DNA of 64,000 nt from Gilliamella sp. ESL0441. GTDB taxonomy: Bacteria; Pseudomonadota; Gammaproteobacteria; Enterobacterales; Orbaceae. The notes beneath the pieces are model-generated. The model did not search any database. It was not told where the DNA came from and worked only from the letters and a program-made list of their open reading frames with translations. Positions 1 to 10,177 of this stretch are shown here, piece after piece. Both the position numbers and the translations under genes were made by a program. The stretch's first letter is position 1. The number at the start of each line of letters is the position of its first letter. Location: positions 2,046,001 to 2,110,000 of the forward strand of contig NZ_CP048264.1 in assembly GCF_019469185.1 (NCBI RefSeq), given 5' to 3'.

Positions 1-260
1 TTTTCGAGTAAACGTTCAACATCTTTTTGGGTTAACGTAATAATTTTTTCTGGGATAAAATCAAAAAAACAGCGCCGATATTCTTCACGCTTTTTCAATA
101 CCGTGATCCAAGATAATCCTGCTTGTTGTCCTTCTAAACAGATTTTCTCAAATAATTTGAGGCTATCATACTGGGCAACACCCCATTCGTTATCGTGATA
201 ATTTATATATAAAGGATCATTTGAAACCCAGTCACAACGTATTATTTCTTGAACTGTCAT
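1..260 (-). CDS. tag: DNA-3-methyladenine glycosylase I, 5' part (runs off window)
   Basis: Base-excision-repair glycosylase that removes 3-methyladenine from alkylated DNA in the cytoplasm. The ATG is at 260-258 and the first 86 codons are inside the window; the rest lies beyond position 1. The translated start carries the Tag signature RCDWVSNDPLYINYHDNEWG, followed by LEGQQAGLSWITVLKKR. Cys9 and His22 correspond to the zinc ligands of E. coli Tag, and Glu43 falls at the expected active-site glutamate, with a five-residue N-terminal offset relative to E. coli. It is divergent from mtlA, separated by about 600 bp. Family identification is firm; the C-terminal zinc ligands cannot be checked here. 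Confidence 0.93.
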   Translation of the reverse strand, partial: MTVQEIIRCDWVSNDPLYINYHDNEWGVAQYDSLKLFEKICLEGQQAGLSWITVLKKREEYRRCFFDFIPEKIITLTQKDVERLLE

Positions 261-711
261 TTAAATAATATCCTAACAAATTGGTTGTATTATGAATAAT
301 TTTGTCTTCATTTACAAAAAAGGAATTTCAATATTATAAGATTAATATCGAAATTACTAAATAAAAATTGTTGTCAAAACAATATGATGATTCAATCTAC
401 CTAAGCTCGATTTTTAAAAATGGGGCATATCATTTTTAAAACTAAAATATATTCTTTCCTACTAAAACTAAAAATTAATAACAAGTTTACTTTACCCGCT
501 TTTTTACTAGTTATCCTATTATTTTTAAATAACATGAATCATAAAGTATTCAATTTGAAATTAAGATTCATACTTCAAAACAACTTGGTTTAAATAACTA
601 GTTAAATCATTTATATAATCTAATAATTAAAATTTTACCTACTGTTTTTTTTGAAATTTTTTTGATATTCCTTCCGCTTTTTTAGAATATTTTTTGTTCA
701 CCCCATTAAAG
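261..711. other. AT-rich non-coding stretch between tag and the mtl control region
   Basis: About 450 bp of very AT-rich sequence with no convincing open reading frame, RNA gene or strong hairpin. It presumably holds the tag promoter on the minus strand, but no clear -35/-10 pair stands out. Confidence 0.5.
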
Positions 712-727
712 TGTGATTAAGATCACA
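712..727. promoter_or_regulatory. Distal CRP-cAMP binding site of the mannitol operon
   Basis: TGTGATTAAGATCACA matches the CRP half-sites TGTGA-N6-TCACA perfectly. Its centre lies 44 bp upstream of a second site, about four helical turns, as in multi-site CRP promoters such as enterobacterial mtlA. It is about 150 bp upstream of the mtlA start codon. Confidence 0.85.
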
Positions 728-755
728 AATTTTAAAAATACCCCTCCTTTTGCAA

Positions 756-818
756 CGTGATCTTGATCACGTTTACTGACTTTTTCTAATGAATCCACGC
801 CATGAACGTATCTAAAAT
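756..818 (+). promoter_or_regulatory. mtlA promoter with proximal CRP site
   Basis: A second near-palindromic CRP site, CGTGATCTTGATCACG, lies at 756-771. A candidate -10 hexamer TAAAAT is at 813-818 with no good -35. A start of transcription near 825 would put the CRP site centre at about -61.5, the classical class I position. The CRP site is seen directly; the start point is inferred. No mannitol repressor operator was recognised. Confidence 0.65.
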
Positions 819-861
819 AGTGTTAATTCAATGACATCAATCAATAAGGAAGGTAACGAAA

Positions 862-2757
862 ATGAGTCGTTCAAACATAAAAGTTAAAGTCCAAAATTTT
901 GGGCGTTTTTTAAGCAATATGGTTATGCCAAATATTGGCGCATTTATCGCATGGGGGTTGATCACCGCTATTTTTTTATACAATGCAAGGGATCCCAGTG
1001 CTGGGGGTTGGTTTCCAAATGAACGTGTATCAACATCGTTTATTGGGCCGATGATCACTTATTTACTGCCACTATTAATTGGTTATACCGGCGGTAAACT
1101 CATGTATAACGACCGTGGTGCCGTTGTTGGTGCGATTACGACTATTGGCGTAATTGTCGGGTCATCTATACCAATGTTTTTAGGCGCAATGATAGCTGGT
1201 CCTTTAGGCGGCTTTATGATCAAGCAATTTGATCGCTTAATAGATGGTAAAGTTAAAAGTGGTTTTGAGATGTTAGTCAATAACTTTTCAGCTGGCATTC
1301 TTGGTATGATGCTTGCACTAATTGCTTATTTTGCAATTGGTCCAGCCGTGGCTTGGTTAACCAATATATTGATTATCGCCGTCCAATTTATGGTTGATCA
1401 TGGATTATTGCCACTCACCTCTATTTTGGTCGAACCGGCTAAAGTTTTGTTCCTCAACAATGCCATTAATCATGGTGTCTTTACCTCATTGGGTGTGACA
1501 CAAGTAGCAGAAACCGGTAAATCGATTTTCTTTTTAATTGAAGCCAATCCGGGTCCCGGTTTAGGGCTTTTACTGGCCTATATGTTTTTTGGTAAGGGTG
1601 CCGCAAAAGGATCGGCTAGTGGTGCTGCGATCATTCATTTTTTTGGCGGAATTCATGAGATCTACTTTCCCTATGTGTTAATGAATCCCCGCTTGATTAT
1701 TGCCGTTATTATGGGCGGAATGACCGGAATATTCACGTTAACCGTTTTTCATGCAGGTTTAACAGCTCCAGCTTCGCCCGGTTCGATTTTTGCTGTAATG
1801 AGTATGGCAAAAGGTTCCTATTTTGGCGTAACGCTTTCAGTCATGGCGGCGACGGCTGTCTCTTTTGTTATGTCATTGATTTTATTAAAAACAACCAAAA
1901 CATCGTCTAAAAGTCTTGATGATGCCAAATTAAGTCTCTCAAGCATGAAAGATGAGGCTAAAGGAAGAAAAAATGAAACGTTTGATCTAGCTAAAGTCAA
2001 AAAAATAATCGTGGCTTGCGATGCAGGCATGGGATCAAGTGCAATGGGTGCCGGTGTTTTACGCAAGAAGATTGAAAATGCCAACTTGGCAATCAATGTT
2101 AGCAATCTAGCCATTAATGATCTGCCCGATGATGTAGATATCGTCATTACGCATCAAGATTTAACGCACCGAGCCAGACAGTATGCCCCCAATGCTTGGC
2201 ATATATCGTTAACTAACTTTTTAGATAGTGAGTTATACAGTCAATTAGTCGACCAACTTAACCACGCACTAGGAATTGAACAAAAGATAACGACAAAAAA
2301 TTCCCCCCAAACTTCCGATAATTCCCCTCTCTTCCAATTAACCGACAAAAATATTTTTTTAAATTTAACCGCCAAAACAAAAGAAGAAGCAATCCGTTTT
2401 GCCGGTCAAAAATTAGTAGAAAATGGCTATGTTTCCCCTGCCTACATTGAATCGATGCTAGAACGTGAAAAATTGACTTCAACCTATTTAGGTGAATTTA
2501 TCGCTGTCCCTCATGGCACCATTGAATCTAAAGACAGTGTAATTAATACAGGTATCGTATTTTGCCAATACCCCTCAGGTGTTCAGTTCGGTGATAACAA
2601 AGAGGATTACGCCAAAATTGTTATTGGGATAGCTGCACGTAACAACGAGCATTTGGACGTGATTGCAAAGCTGACCAACGCTCTCGATAACCCCAATACC
2701 ATTACAAAACTCACAACAACTCACAGCGTGAAAGAGGTTTTAGCCTTATTAGGCTAA
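862..2757 (+). CDS. mtlA: PTS mannitol-specific enzyme IICBA
   Basis: Imports mannitol through the inner membrane while phosphorylating it to mannitol-1-phosphate. At 631 residues it has the full IIC-IIB-IIA fusion expected of MtlA. The IIC domain (about 1-340) has many membrane helices and the GGIHEIYFPY motif around residues 262-271. The IIB phosphorylation cysteine is Cys386 in CDAGMGSSAMG, and the IIA phosphorylation histidine is His551 in AVPHGT, close to Cys384 and His554 of E. coli. A strong ribosome-binding site (AAGGAAGG) sits about ten bases before the ATG. It is the first gene of mtlADR, behind two CRP sites, so catabolite control is expected. Confidence 0.97.
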   Translation: MSRSNIKVKVQNFGRFLSNMVMPNIGAFIAWGLITAIFLYNARDPSAGGWFPNERVSTSFIGPMITYLLPLLIGYTGGKLMYNDRGAVVGAITTIGVIVGSSIPMFLGAMIAGPLGGFMIKQFDRLIDGKVKSGFEMLVNNFSAGILGMMLALIAYFAIGPAVAWLTNILIIAVQFMVDHGLLPLTSILVEPAKVLFLNNAINHGVFTSLGVTQVAETGKSIFFLIEANPGPGLGLLLAYMFFGKGAAKGSASGAAIIHFFGGIHEIYFPYVLMNPRLIIAVIMGGMTGIFTLTVFHAGLTAPASPGSIFAVMSMAKGSYFGVTLSVMAATAVSFVMSLILLKTTKTSSKSLDDAKLSLSSMKDEAKGRKNETFDLAKVKKIIVACDAGMGSSAMGAGVLRKKIENANLAINVSNLAINDLPDDVDIVITHQDLTHRARQYAPNAWHISLTNFLDSELYSQLVDQLNHALGIEQKITTKNSPQTSDNSPLFQLTDKNIFLNLTAKTKEEAIRFAGQKLVENGYVSPAYIESMLEREKLTSTYLGEFIAVPHGTIESKDSVINTGIVFCQYPSGVQFGDNKEDYAKIVIGIAARNNEHLDVIAKLTNALDNPNTITKLTTTHSVKEVLALLG

Positions 2758-2834
2758 TGCTGTTTTTGTACGCCTTACGTTTAGGTAAGAAAACTCGAAC
2801 ATTATTGAAACTCACAAGATATAAGGTATAAATT

Positions 2835-4013
2835 ATGAAAGCATTACACTTTGGCGCGGGTAATATTGGACGCGGTTTTATTGGTAAATTATTATCTGAT
2901 GCAGGATTTCACGTCACTTTTGCTGATGTCAATCAGCAAATTATTGATGAATTGGCACATCGTCATCAATATTCGGTCAATGTAGTTGGAGAAGAGGCAA
3001 GTACTGAGATAGTCTATCACGTCGATGCCATTAACAGTACATCACCTAACATTTGCCACCACATTGCAACGGTTGATTTAATTACAACCGCTGTTGGTCC
3101 ACAAGTATTGAATAAGATTGCCCCAATTGTTGCTCAAGGTATTTTGAAAAGATATCAACACGATAATCAAGCGCCGCTAAATATTATTGCCTGTGAAAAT
3201 ATGATTCGTGGTACTACTCAATTTAAGCAAGCAATCTTTGCACAATTACCTGAAACCTTACATCAATGGGTAGAAACACATATTGGTTTTGTTGATTCTG
3301 CAGTCGATCGCATTGTGCCGCCGACCCTATCACCATCAGGTGATATATTAGCCGTAACGGTTGAAACCTTTTCAGAATGGATAGTTGATAAAAAACAATT
3401 TATTGGTACTATTCCGAATATAACCGGTATGGAGCCTGTCGATAATCTTATGGCTTTTGTTGAACGTAAATTATTTACGCTCAATACCGGGCATGCCATT
3501 ACGGCCTATTTGGGCTTTTACTACAATTTCGCAACTATCCGTGATGCAATATTGAATGAGCAAATTCGTTTCATTGTTCGTGGAGCAATGGAAGAAAGTG
3601 GGCAAGTATTGATTCATCGCTATAATTTTGATGATCAAAAACACATGGCATATATCGAAAAGATTTTATCCCGTTTTGAAAATCCCTATTTACACGATGA
3701 TACCGCCAGAGTTGGACGTCAACCCATACGAAAATTAGGAGCAAGTGATCGTCTCATAAAACCGCTACTTGGCACATTTGAATATCAGATTAACAATTGT
3801 AATTTATTGATTGGTATTGCTGCTGCCCTTAACTATCGGAATAATGATGATGAACAAGCAGTGCAATTAGCAAAACAGATTGTTAATCATGGAGTGATAC
3901 CCACTTTTTGTCAAATTTCGGGCATTGATAGTCATAATCCAGTTGTTCAACCAATCGAAGAACTTTATACTGCAATGCAAAATCATCAATTTTTATTAAA
4001 AGATGTCGGATAA
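2835..4013 (+). CDS. mtlD: Mannitol-1-phosphate 5-dehydrogenase
   Basis: Oxidises mannitol-1-phosphate from MtlA to fructose-6-phosphate with NAD+, feeding glycolysis. The 392-residue protein is slightly longer than the roughly 382 residues usual in E. coli. It starts with [17 protein letters not shown], the Rossmann NAD-binding glycine motif, and continues with the polyol dehydrogenase core, including CENMIRGT, the [13 protein letters not shown] segment and the [11 protein letters not shown] region. An AAGG ribosome-binding site precedes the ATG. It lies 77 bp after mtlA and overlaps mtlR, consistent with one transcript. Confidence 0.97.
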   Translation: MKALHFGAGNIGRGFIGKLLSDAGFHVTFADVNQQIIDELAHRHQYSVNVVGEEASTEIVYHVDAINSTSPNICHHIATVDLITTAVGPQVLNKIAPIVAQGILKRYQHDNQAPLNIIACENMIRGTTQFKQAIFAQLPETLHQWVETHIGFVDSAVDRIVPPTLSPSGDILAVTVETFSEWIVDKKQFIGTIPNITGMEPVDNLMAFVERKLFTLNTGHAITAYLGFYYNFATIRDAILNEQIRFIVRGAMEESGQVLIHRYNFDDQKHMAYIEKILSRFENPYLHDDTARVGRQPIRKLGASDRLIKPLLGTFEYQINNCNLLIGIAAALNYRNNDDEQAVQLAKQIVNHGVIPTFCQISGIDSHNPVVQPIEELYTAMQNHQFLLKDVG

Positions 4014-4554
4014 AAGGCTACAAGAAGATAAAATACTAGAAAAACTCAATCAGCAAACTGATATTCACAGTTTGCTGACTGTCGCCATTAAACTGATCAA
4101 CAAAAGTGTGAATCGGTTGATTCTCAACATTTTTTGTAAGGAACCCCATGCCATTAAATTTGTGATTCCTTCACTTATTGGTAAAAATGGGCCTTTAAAT
4201 GATACATCTGTTTGTTTAAAATTGCTTTTTGCTTTGGGCATTTTAAGCCGTGCAGATTATGAAGATATCGAATTACTTATTGCCATTTTAGATGAGCTGG
4301 ATCTTAGTGATAAACACTATCATTATAGTGATGACGAGATTCTTGGACCGATAAGCTTATTACATGATATGGTGTTACCGCAAAATTGGGTGTTACAACA
4401 AGATCAAGTTGCCGAACTCGGGATTGTCGATAATTTTAAATCATCCATTTTACAAAATCGTTATCAGCAAATGATCCGTTCAGCACTGATTATTGCGATC
4501 ACCGATCTTATACTTCGAATTAGTAATAAACCCAAACATAAAGATCATGATTAA
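4003..4554 (+). CDS. mtlR: Mannitol operon regulator MtlR
   Basis: MtlR-family protein that represses mannitol operon expression in enterobacteria by a mechanism not based on a classical DNA-binding domain. It has 183 residues, close to the usual 180-195, and is predicted mostly helical. The region [21 protein letters not shown] with the following FLGPI-like segment (here [12 protein letters not shown]) is typical of the family. Its ATG overlaps the 3' end of mtlD by 11 bp, so the two are translationally coupled. The order mtlA-mtlD-mtlR is the enterobacterial one. Confidence 0.93.
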   Translation: MSDKRLQEDKILEKLNQQTDIHSLLTVAIKLINKSVNRLILNIFCKEPHAIKFVIPSLIGKNGPLNDTSVCLKLLFALGILSRADYEDIELLIAILDELDLSDKHYHYSDDEILGPISLLHDMVLPQNWVLQQDQVAELGIVDNFKSSILQNRYQQMIRSALIIAITDLILRISNKPKHKDHD

Positions 4555-4626
4555 CTGTCTATTACCGACTTTTTAACGTAAAAATTATTTTAAGTGGGTA
4601 AAGTTAGCGGTAATGATCGGCTTTAT

Positions 4627-4655
4627 TTCCCACTCTTTCATTTAGTCGGTATAAT
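4627..4655 (+). promoter_or_regulatory. Candidate rlmL promoter
   Basis: A perfect -10 hexamer TATAAT at 4650-4655 is preceded at 17 bp by TTCCCA (4 of 6 matches to -35). Transcription would start near 4662, giving a leader of about 24 nt before the rlmL ATG. Confidence 0.5.
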
Positions 4656-4685
4656 GCCCCCATTTTATTGTAAATTGGGTTATTC

Positions 4686-6806
4686 ATGAAAACGTTATTT
4701 GCCAGCACCTCGCGCGGACTTGAGGAGTTACTTAAGAAAGAGTTAGAAGAGTTAGGCTCGATCAATTGTAAAATTACTCAAGGTGGTGTCTATTATGATG
4801 CCGATGAAACAACGTTATATCAGTCTTTATTATGGTCTCGTTTAGCATCACGCATTCTATTACCGCTTGCTGAATTTGATATATATAGTGATTTGGATCT
4901 CTATTCTTGCGTTTTTAATCTAAAATGGACTGATATTTTTGCCGTCGATAATTCATTTGTCATCAATTTTGTCGGGGTAAATGATTTTATCCGTAACAGT
5001 CAATATGGTGCATTGAAAATCAAGGATGCGATTGTCGATCATTTTGTCCGACAAACCAATAGGCGTCCCAATGTTGCAAAACACGATCCCGATATTCGAA
5101 TTCATGCTTATCTTCATAAAAATCGTGTTACGCTATCCCTCGATTTAAGTGGAGAGAGCCTGCATCAACGTGGTTATCGTCAACAAACAGGTCAAGCACC
5201 ACTAAAAGAGAGTTTAGCGACAGCAATCATTTTACGATCAGGCTGGCAAATTGATGAACCGCTACTTGATCCTATGTGTGGTTCGGGTACATTGTTAATT
5301 GAAGCAGCCATGATTGCAGCTAAAATCCCACCAGGATTTCATCGAAAACAATGGGGCTTTTTAGCATGGAAAGGGTTTAATCCTATACTTTGGAATGATC
5401 TGCTATTAAGAGCAAAACAGAATATTTGCCACCCCAAAGGCGTTTTTATTGGTTATGATAATAATGCAATAGTGTTGGAACGTGCACAACAAAATGCACG
5501 TTATGCAGGCGTGAGCGATTATATTAGTTTTGCCAAACAAGATGTAACTCAATTAATCAATCCACTTTCATCCGAATCATCAGGCATGATTATCAGCAAT
5601 CCGCCTTACGGTGAGCGTTTAGAAAGTGAACCTGCACTCATTGCCCTACATACTGCGTTAGGTCAACTTATTAAACAACATTTTGGTGGTTGGCGCCTAT
5701 CACTGTTTAGTGGAGCCCCACAACTATTAGATTGCTTACAAATGCGTGCAGATAAGCAATTTAAGGCAAAAAATGGCCCACTGGATTGTGTGCAAAAAAA
5801 TTATGTCATCGCCAAACGTGATAACACGCTACCGGTTTCTAATCCTAATTTACCGGCAGCGGATTTTGCGAATCGATTACGTAAAAATAAGCAAAAACTG
5901 GAAAAATGGGCTACTCAAGAGCAATTGGAATGTTATCGTCTTTATGATGCTGACCTGCCGGAATATAATGTTGCCATTGACCGTTACAAAGACAAAGTTG
6001 TCGTGCAAGAATATGCAGCGCCCAAAAATATTGATCCTCAAAAAACACGGCAACGGCTATTTGATATCATTAATGCGACTATGTCTGTATTAGAATTAAC
6101 AGCCGATCAACTGATCTTAAAAACTCGGGAAAAGCAAAAAGGTAAACAACAATATCAAAAACTTGCTCAAAAGCAGGATTATTTTTTAGTGCATGAATAC
6201 CCCATCAATCACCGTAAAACCCAATTTTGGGTAAATGTGACTGATTATTTAGACACAGGCCTGTTTTTAGATCATCGCTTGGCACGTAAAATGATAGGTG
6301 AAATGAGTGATAATAAAGATTTTCTTAATCTGTTTGCTTACACAGGAACTGCCACCGTTTACGCAGGGTTAGGCAATGCAAAATCAACTACCACCGTGGA
6401 TATGTCACGTACCTATCTGGAATGGGCAGATCGCAATTTAAAACAAAATGATTTAACGGGTAAAAAACATCGCTTAATTCAAGCTGATTGTTTGCTCTAT
6501 CTTGCTCAATGCAATGAACAATTTGATCTCATTTTTATCGATCCCCCGACATTTTCAAATTCTAAACGCATGAATGAGACATTTGATGTTCAACGTGATC
6601 ATCTTAAGTTAATGAGCGATCTAAAACGATTACTAAGACCAAATGGCGTTATTGTATTTTCGAATAATAAACGAGGTTTTAAAATGGATGCGCAAGGTAT
6701 GCAAAAATTAGGCTTAACCTTTCAAGAAATCACTAATAAAACACTATCATTAGACTTTAAACGCAATAAACAGATTCATTGTTGTTTTATTATTAAACAT
6801 AATTAA
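4686..6806 (+). CDS. rlmL: Bifunctional 23S rRNA methyltransferase RlmKL (m2G2445 and m7G2069)
   Basis: Two SAM-dependent methyltransferases fused in one chain that modify 23S rRNA during large-subunit assembly. It has 706 residues against 702 in E. coli. The N-terminal THUMP domain (about 1-160) is followed by the RlmL half with [14 protein letters not shown] at about residue 195 and NPPYGER at 305-311. The C-terminal RlmK half contains the cofactor loop [15 protein letters not shown] and DPPTFSNSK starting at residue 619. Nothing is missing. It is a single-gene unit with its own promoter and a hairpin terminator downstream, and is convergent with the T6SS island. Confidence 0.96.
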   Translation: MKTLFASTSRGLEELLKKELEELGSINCKITQGGVYYDADETTLYQSLLWSRLASRILLPLAEFDIYSDLDLYSCVFNLKWTDIFAVDNSFVINFVGVNDFIRNSQYGALKIKDAIVDHFVRQTNRRPNVAKHDPDIRIHAYLHKNRVTLSLDLSGESLHQRGYRQQTGQAPLKESLATAIILRSGWQIDEPLLDPMCGSGTLLIEAAMIAAKIPPGFHRKQWGFLAWKGFNPILWNDLLLRAKQNICHPKGVFIGYDNNAIVLERAQQNARYAGVSDYISFAKQDVTQLINPLSSESSGMIISNPPYGERLESEPALIALHTALGQLIKQHFGGWRLSLFSGAPQLLDCLQMRADKQFKAKNGPLDCVQKNYVIAKRDNTLPVSNPNLPAADFANRLRKNKQKLEKWATQEQLECYRLYDADLPEYNVAIDRYKDKVVVQEYAAPKNIDPQKTRQRLFDIINATMSVLELTADQLILKTREKQKGKQQYQKLAQKQDYFLVHEYPINHRKTQFWVNVTDYLDTGLFLDHRLARKMIGEMSDNKDFLNLFAYTGTATVYAGLGNAKSTTTVDMSRTYLEWADRNLKQNDLTGKKHRLIQADCLLYLAQCNEQFDLIFIDPPTFSNSKRMNETFDVQRDHLKLMSDLKRLLRPNGVIVFSNNKRGFKMDAQGMQKLGLTFQEITNKTLSLDFKRNKQIHCCFIIKHN

Positions 6807-6864
6807 TAGCCATTGCAAGTTGAATGCTTCTTATACAGTGATTCTGAAAATTAAAGCTACTTAA

Positions 6865-6915
6865 AGGCTGATTATTTTATTCAAAAATAAATTTAGTCAG
6901 CCTCTAATTTTTTAT
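6865..6915. terminator. Hairpin terminator between rlmL and the T6SS metalloprotease genes
   Basis: AGGCTGA (6865-6871) pairs with TCAGCCT (6897-6903), and an inner stem TTATTTT/AAAATAA (6872-6878 with 6884-6890) extends it. It is followed on the plus strand by CTAATTTTTT, which makes it a good terminator for rlmL. Its position suggests it also serves the minus-strand operon. Confidence 0.6.
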
Positions 6916-7006
6916 TATTACCCACCGTTTAATTCTTGGTTCATCTATTAATAAAATTTTTGAAATCAGAGTATTATATTTTAATACTTATAAATAAGCT
7001 TGTCAG

Positions 7007-8599
7007 TTAATACACCAAAACAGGAGAATTACGCATTAAATCCCATTGCCATTTAAAAAATGAATATCTGTTACCTCGATATTTGTTATCATCTGAATTT
7101 GATAGAACATAATTTTTTTCAATTTTAATTGAAACTCTTTTGAAACTATAATCCATAATATTTTCCGTATATCCTTGATAAAAGACAAAATCATTGGTGA
7201 CTTCTGAATAAATATTAAAATTATTTAATTCAAATTGATTAAATAAACGTTCAGTTATTGGTGGACTCGATACTTGTTTTTCGAAAATATGATGTAAAGT
7301 CAGTGAATGCCCTAGTTCATGTTGAATTGTGCAATTATCTTTTAGCGAATTTTGGAAATAAATACTATAACCGTGGTATAACATCTTTTCTTCAATTATT
7401 ATACCTTTATGGTTTATTTCCTTAAAATCTTTTATAGTTAAACCTCCAATCCTTCCATTCAATGGATTCACGGTAACAAAAAATAACGTTACGATATGAT
7501 TCTGTGGATTACTTTGTTTTTCGTTGAAAGAATTGAGAATTTCTTTATATACCTTATAGTAATGTATTATCCTAAAAAACACATATTTATCTGGTGATTT
7601 ATTTTTACTCACCTTCTTCGACATAAGAGCTTTATTTTTAACATTATCTAAAAAAGATTTTAGTTTACTATTCTGCGGATTTTCTTCAGAAAATTTTAGC
7701 ATATCAAATTCCTCAATTGATGTTATTTCGGGTTTGATTAATGCCTGATTGAATGTTTTATTGCTTAATAAACTATTAATTGATTTCACGTAATCTGGAC
7801 GAATCTTATTTCCTTTTTCATCTTTTTCTAATATCACACTCACTAAATTAATCTTTAATTTAGGTATGATATTATTTTGATAAACCATGAGTTTTCCTAC
7901 TTCAATTTCAGTATCACCCAGTTTAGCAAATACTTTTATTTCCTCGTGAGTATCCAAAGTCCCTCCCTGACAAATGACATTCACCGCATTTTCAATTTCA
8001 TAATAATTGACCTTTTCTTTGCTATATTGATCCAAGATTCTGGTTTTTTTTCCTTGTGCTATGAATTTTGAAATTGGAATCTGAGTTGGATTTACCTTTA
8101 AACAAGACTTTCCCGGTTTTAAAATTATCTCCGTACCATCATCATTGATTGAGTCAATTTCATCTAATTGAAGATTGAGATCAACGCCTTTATTGTGCAT
8201 TGAAGAATTTGCGTTTCCTTCAATATTACAAGCATAGATAGCAAGCCAAGCAGGATAATAATCTTTGTTGTAGGGTTTTATAGGATTTTTGACATCTTTT
8301 AAATATTCTTTTTTTAGAAAATAGGGTTGTTGACATAAGGGAGTATATTTTTTTATGTATATTAAATTTCTAAATTGATCTTCTTTCAGATCAACAAATT
8401 CTATCGGATAAATATACTCATCTCGTAACCAATCAAAACCATATTGACCTTGATACGGTGCATTATTTTTTTGTTTTATGGTAGCAGGTCTTCTAAAATG
8501 AATAGTAAATTTTTTTAAACATGATGTGGTCAAATCATCTATTAATGAACTTGTTTTTGGAAAATCGCAAAATGTTGTTTTTGCAATATCTTTAATCAT
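7007..8599 (-). CDS. Putative T6SS-delivered metzincin-like zinc metalloprotease, copy 3 (last in operon)
   Basis: A 530-residue protein with no signal peptide. Residues 1 to about 280 are nearly the same as in its two upstream neighbours and contain GFDWLRDEY and DLNLQLDEID. A variable middle is followed by a protease domain with HELGHSLTLHH at 427-437, giving the HExxHxxxxxH three-histidine zinc site. Met482 in ENIMDY looks like the metzincin Met-turn, about 50 residues later. The glycine usual at position 8 of the metzincin motif is replaced by Thr. The ATG is preceded by AGGGGA. VgrG and a DUF4123 adaptor head the same strand run, so export by T6SS as an effector is the likely role. The target is unknown and no specific family name is claimed. 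Confidence 0.7.
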   Translation of the reverse strand: MIKDIAKTTFCDFPKTSSLIDDLTTSCLKKFTIHFRRPATIKQKNNAPYQGQYGFDWLRDEYIYPIEFVDLKEDQFRNLIYIKKYTPLCQQPYFLKKEYLKDVKNPIKPYNKDYYPAWLAIYACNIEGNANSSMHNKGVDLNLQLDEIDSINDDGTEIILKPGKSCLKVNPTQIPISKFIAQGKKTRILDQYSKEKVNYYEIENAVNVICQGGTLDTHEEIKVFAKLGDTEIEVGKLMVYQNNIIPKLKINLVSVILEKDEKGNKIRPDYVKSINSLLSNKTFNQALIKPEITSIEEFDMLKFSEENPQNSKLKSFLDNVKNKALMSKKVSKNKSPDKYVFFRIIHYYKVYKEILNSFNEKQSNPQNHIVTLFFVTVNPLNGRIGGLTIKDFKEINHKGIIIEEKMLYHGYSIYFQNSLKDNCTIQHELGHSLTLHHIFEKQVSSPPITERLFNQFELNNFNIYSEVTNDFVFYQGYTENIMDYSFKRVSIKIEKNYVLSNSDDNKYRGNRYSFFKWQWDLMRNSPVLVY

Positions 8600-8615
8600 A
8601 AATTTCCCCTTTAAG

Positions 8616-10151
8616 TTAATATTTTAACATAGAAGATTTACGCATTTTATCCCATTGCCACTTATAAAATGAATCCATTTTTTTGTCGTATTGATTATAC
8701 CCTTGAACTAATTTATTTGAGGGTAATTCTTTATCTATGTATTTAAAACCATAATCCATAATATTTTCCGTATAACCCAGATAAAAAAGAAAATTATTAG
8801 AAGTTGAAGGTTCATCTTTTGGTTTTTCGAAGAGATGGTGTAACCTCATTGCATGGCCTAGTTCATGTTTAATTGCAATCGCATCACTAAAAGCTCTTTT
8901 GAAGTAAAAACAATATGCTTGGTATAACTTTTCTTCTTCCCTAGTTACATCATTATTATGTTTATCGTAAGGATAATTGTAAGTCCCTCCACTCAAAAAT
9001 TCAGTGACCGGATCTAATCCAATAAAAAATATCGTTAAACTATCTTCATTATAAATATAACTATTAATATCTTTTGAAGATGCGTTAACTTCTTGAAATT
9101 TTCTATAATAATCCATTACTATTTTCCAGATATAGTCTACCTCTAAATTGACTTTTTCATGCGGTATTTGCTCCTTTGCCATTTTTTCTCTTTCTGCAAT
9201 CCATCTCAAAAAAGTTTGGAGTTCATCCTTAACTTCTAGTTTATTTACAAATTCAAACATATCAAATTCTTGTACTGCTGATAATTCGCTTTTGATCAAT
9301 GCTTGAGTTAAGACTTTATCATTTAATAAATGATTTATGGCACTCATATATTCTGGACGAATCTTATTTCCATTCTTATCTTTTTCTAATACCACACTCA
9401 CTAAATTAACTTTTAATTTGGGTATAATATTATTTTGATAAACCATCAATTTTCCAACTTCAATTTCAGTAGAACCCAGTTTAGCGAATACTTTTACTTC
9501 CTCGTGAGTATCCAAGGCTCCTCCCTGACAAATGACATTCACCGCATTTTCGATTTCATAATAATTAATCTCTTCTTTACTATACTGATCTAATATTCTG
9601 GTTTTTTTTCCTTGTGCTATAAATTTTGAAATTGGGATCCGTTCTGGATTTACCTTTAAACAAGACTTTCCTGGTTTTAAAACTATCTCGGTACCGTCAT
9701 CAATGATTGAGTCAATTTCATCTAATTGAAGATTAAGATCAACACCCTTATTGTGCATTGGTGAATTTGCATTTCCTTCAATATTACAAGCAAAGATAGC
9801 AAGCCAAGCAGGATAATAATCTTTGTTATATGGTTTTATGGGATTTTTTACATCTTTTAGATACTCTTTTTTTAGATCATAGGGCTGTTGACATAGCGGT
9901 GTATATTTTTTAACAAAATCCCAGCTTCTATTTGGCGAGAAAATTTCTTTCATTTCAACAAATTCTATAGGATAAGCATATTCATCTCGTAACCAATCAA
10001 AACCATATTCCCCTCGATAAGGTGCATTATTTTTTTGTTTTATCTTAGCTGGTCTTCTAAAATGAATGGTAAATTTTTGTAAACATGAGGCGGTCGGATC
10101 ACCAATTAATGAACTTGTTTTCGGAAAATTACAAAACAATTTTTTTGACAC
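8616..10151 (-). CDS. Putative T6SS-delivered metzincin-like zinc metalloprotease, copy 2
   Basis: A 511-residue paralogue of the flanking genes with the same N-terminal module (FPKTSS, then FTIHFRRPAKIKQKNNAPYR and GFDWLRDEY). Its middle part (about 285-390) is unrelated in detail. The catalytic domain has HELGHAMRLHH at 429-439 and the Met-turn candidate ENIMDY with Met465. All three paralogues end in a matching KWQWDxMRxS tail. The start is GTG at 10151, the only codon that gives the conserved N-terminus, with no strong Shine-Dalgarno, so it may depend on coupling to the gene 26 bp upstream. Protease activity and T6SS export are inferred from motif and context. Confidence 0.7.
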   Translation of the reverse strand: MSKKLFCNFPKTSSLIGDPTASCLQKFTIHFRRPAKIKQKNNAPYRGEYGFDWLRDEYAYPIEFVEMKEIFSPNRSWDFVKKYTPLCQQPYDLKKEYLKDVKNPIKPYNKDYYPAWLAIFACNIEGNANSPMHNKGVDLNLQLDEIDSIIDDGTEIVLKPGKSCLKVNPERIPISKFIAQGKKTRILDQYSKEEINYYEIENAVNVICQGGALDTHEEVKVFAKLGSTEIEVGKLMVYQNNIIPKLKVNLVSVVLEKDKNGNKIRPEYMSAINHLLNDKVLTQALIKSELSAVQEFDMFEFVNKLEVKDELQTFLRWIAEREKMAKEQIPHEKVNLEVDYIWKIVMDYYRKFQEVNASSKDINSYIYNEDSLTIFFIGLDPVTEFLSGGTYNYPYDKHNNDVTREEEKLYQAYCFYFKRAFSDAIAIKHELGHAMRLHHLFEKPKDEPSTSNNFLFYLGYTENIMDYGFKYIDKELPSNKLVQGYNQYDKKMDSFYKWQWDKMRKSSMLKY

Positions 10152-10177
10152 TTAAATAACCATTAATAACCAGTAAA

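Noticed and set aside
2761..2800. Hairpin between mtlA and mtlD (CTTAC with GTAAG)
   Set aside because: Only a 5-bp stem. It may fold weakly but does not support a terminator or processing site.
4561..4614. Terminator after mtlR from ATTACCG and CGGTAAT
   Set aside because: The stem is only 7 bp with a loop of about 40 bases and no T tract, so it is no better than chance in this sequence.
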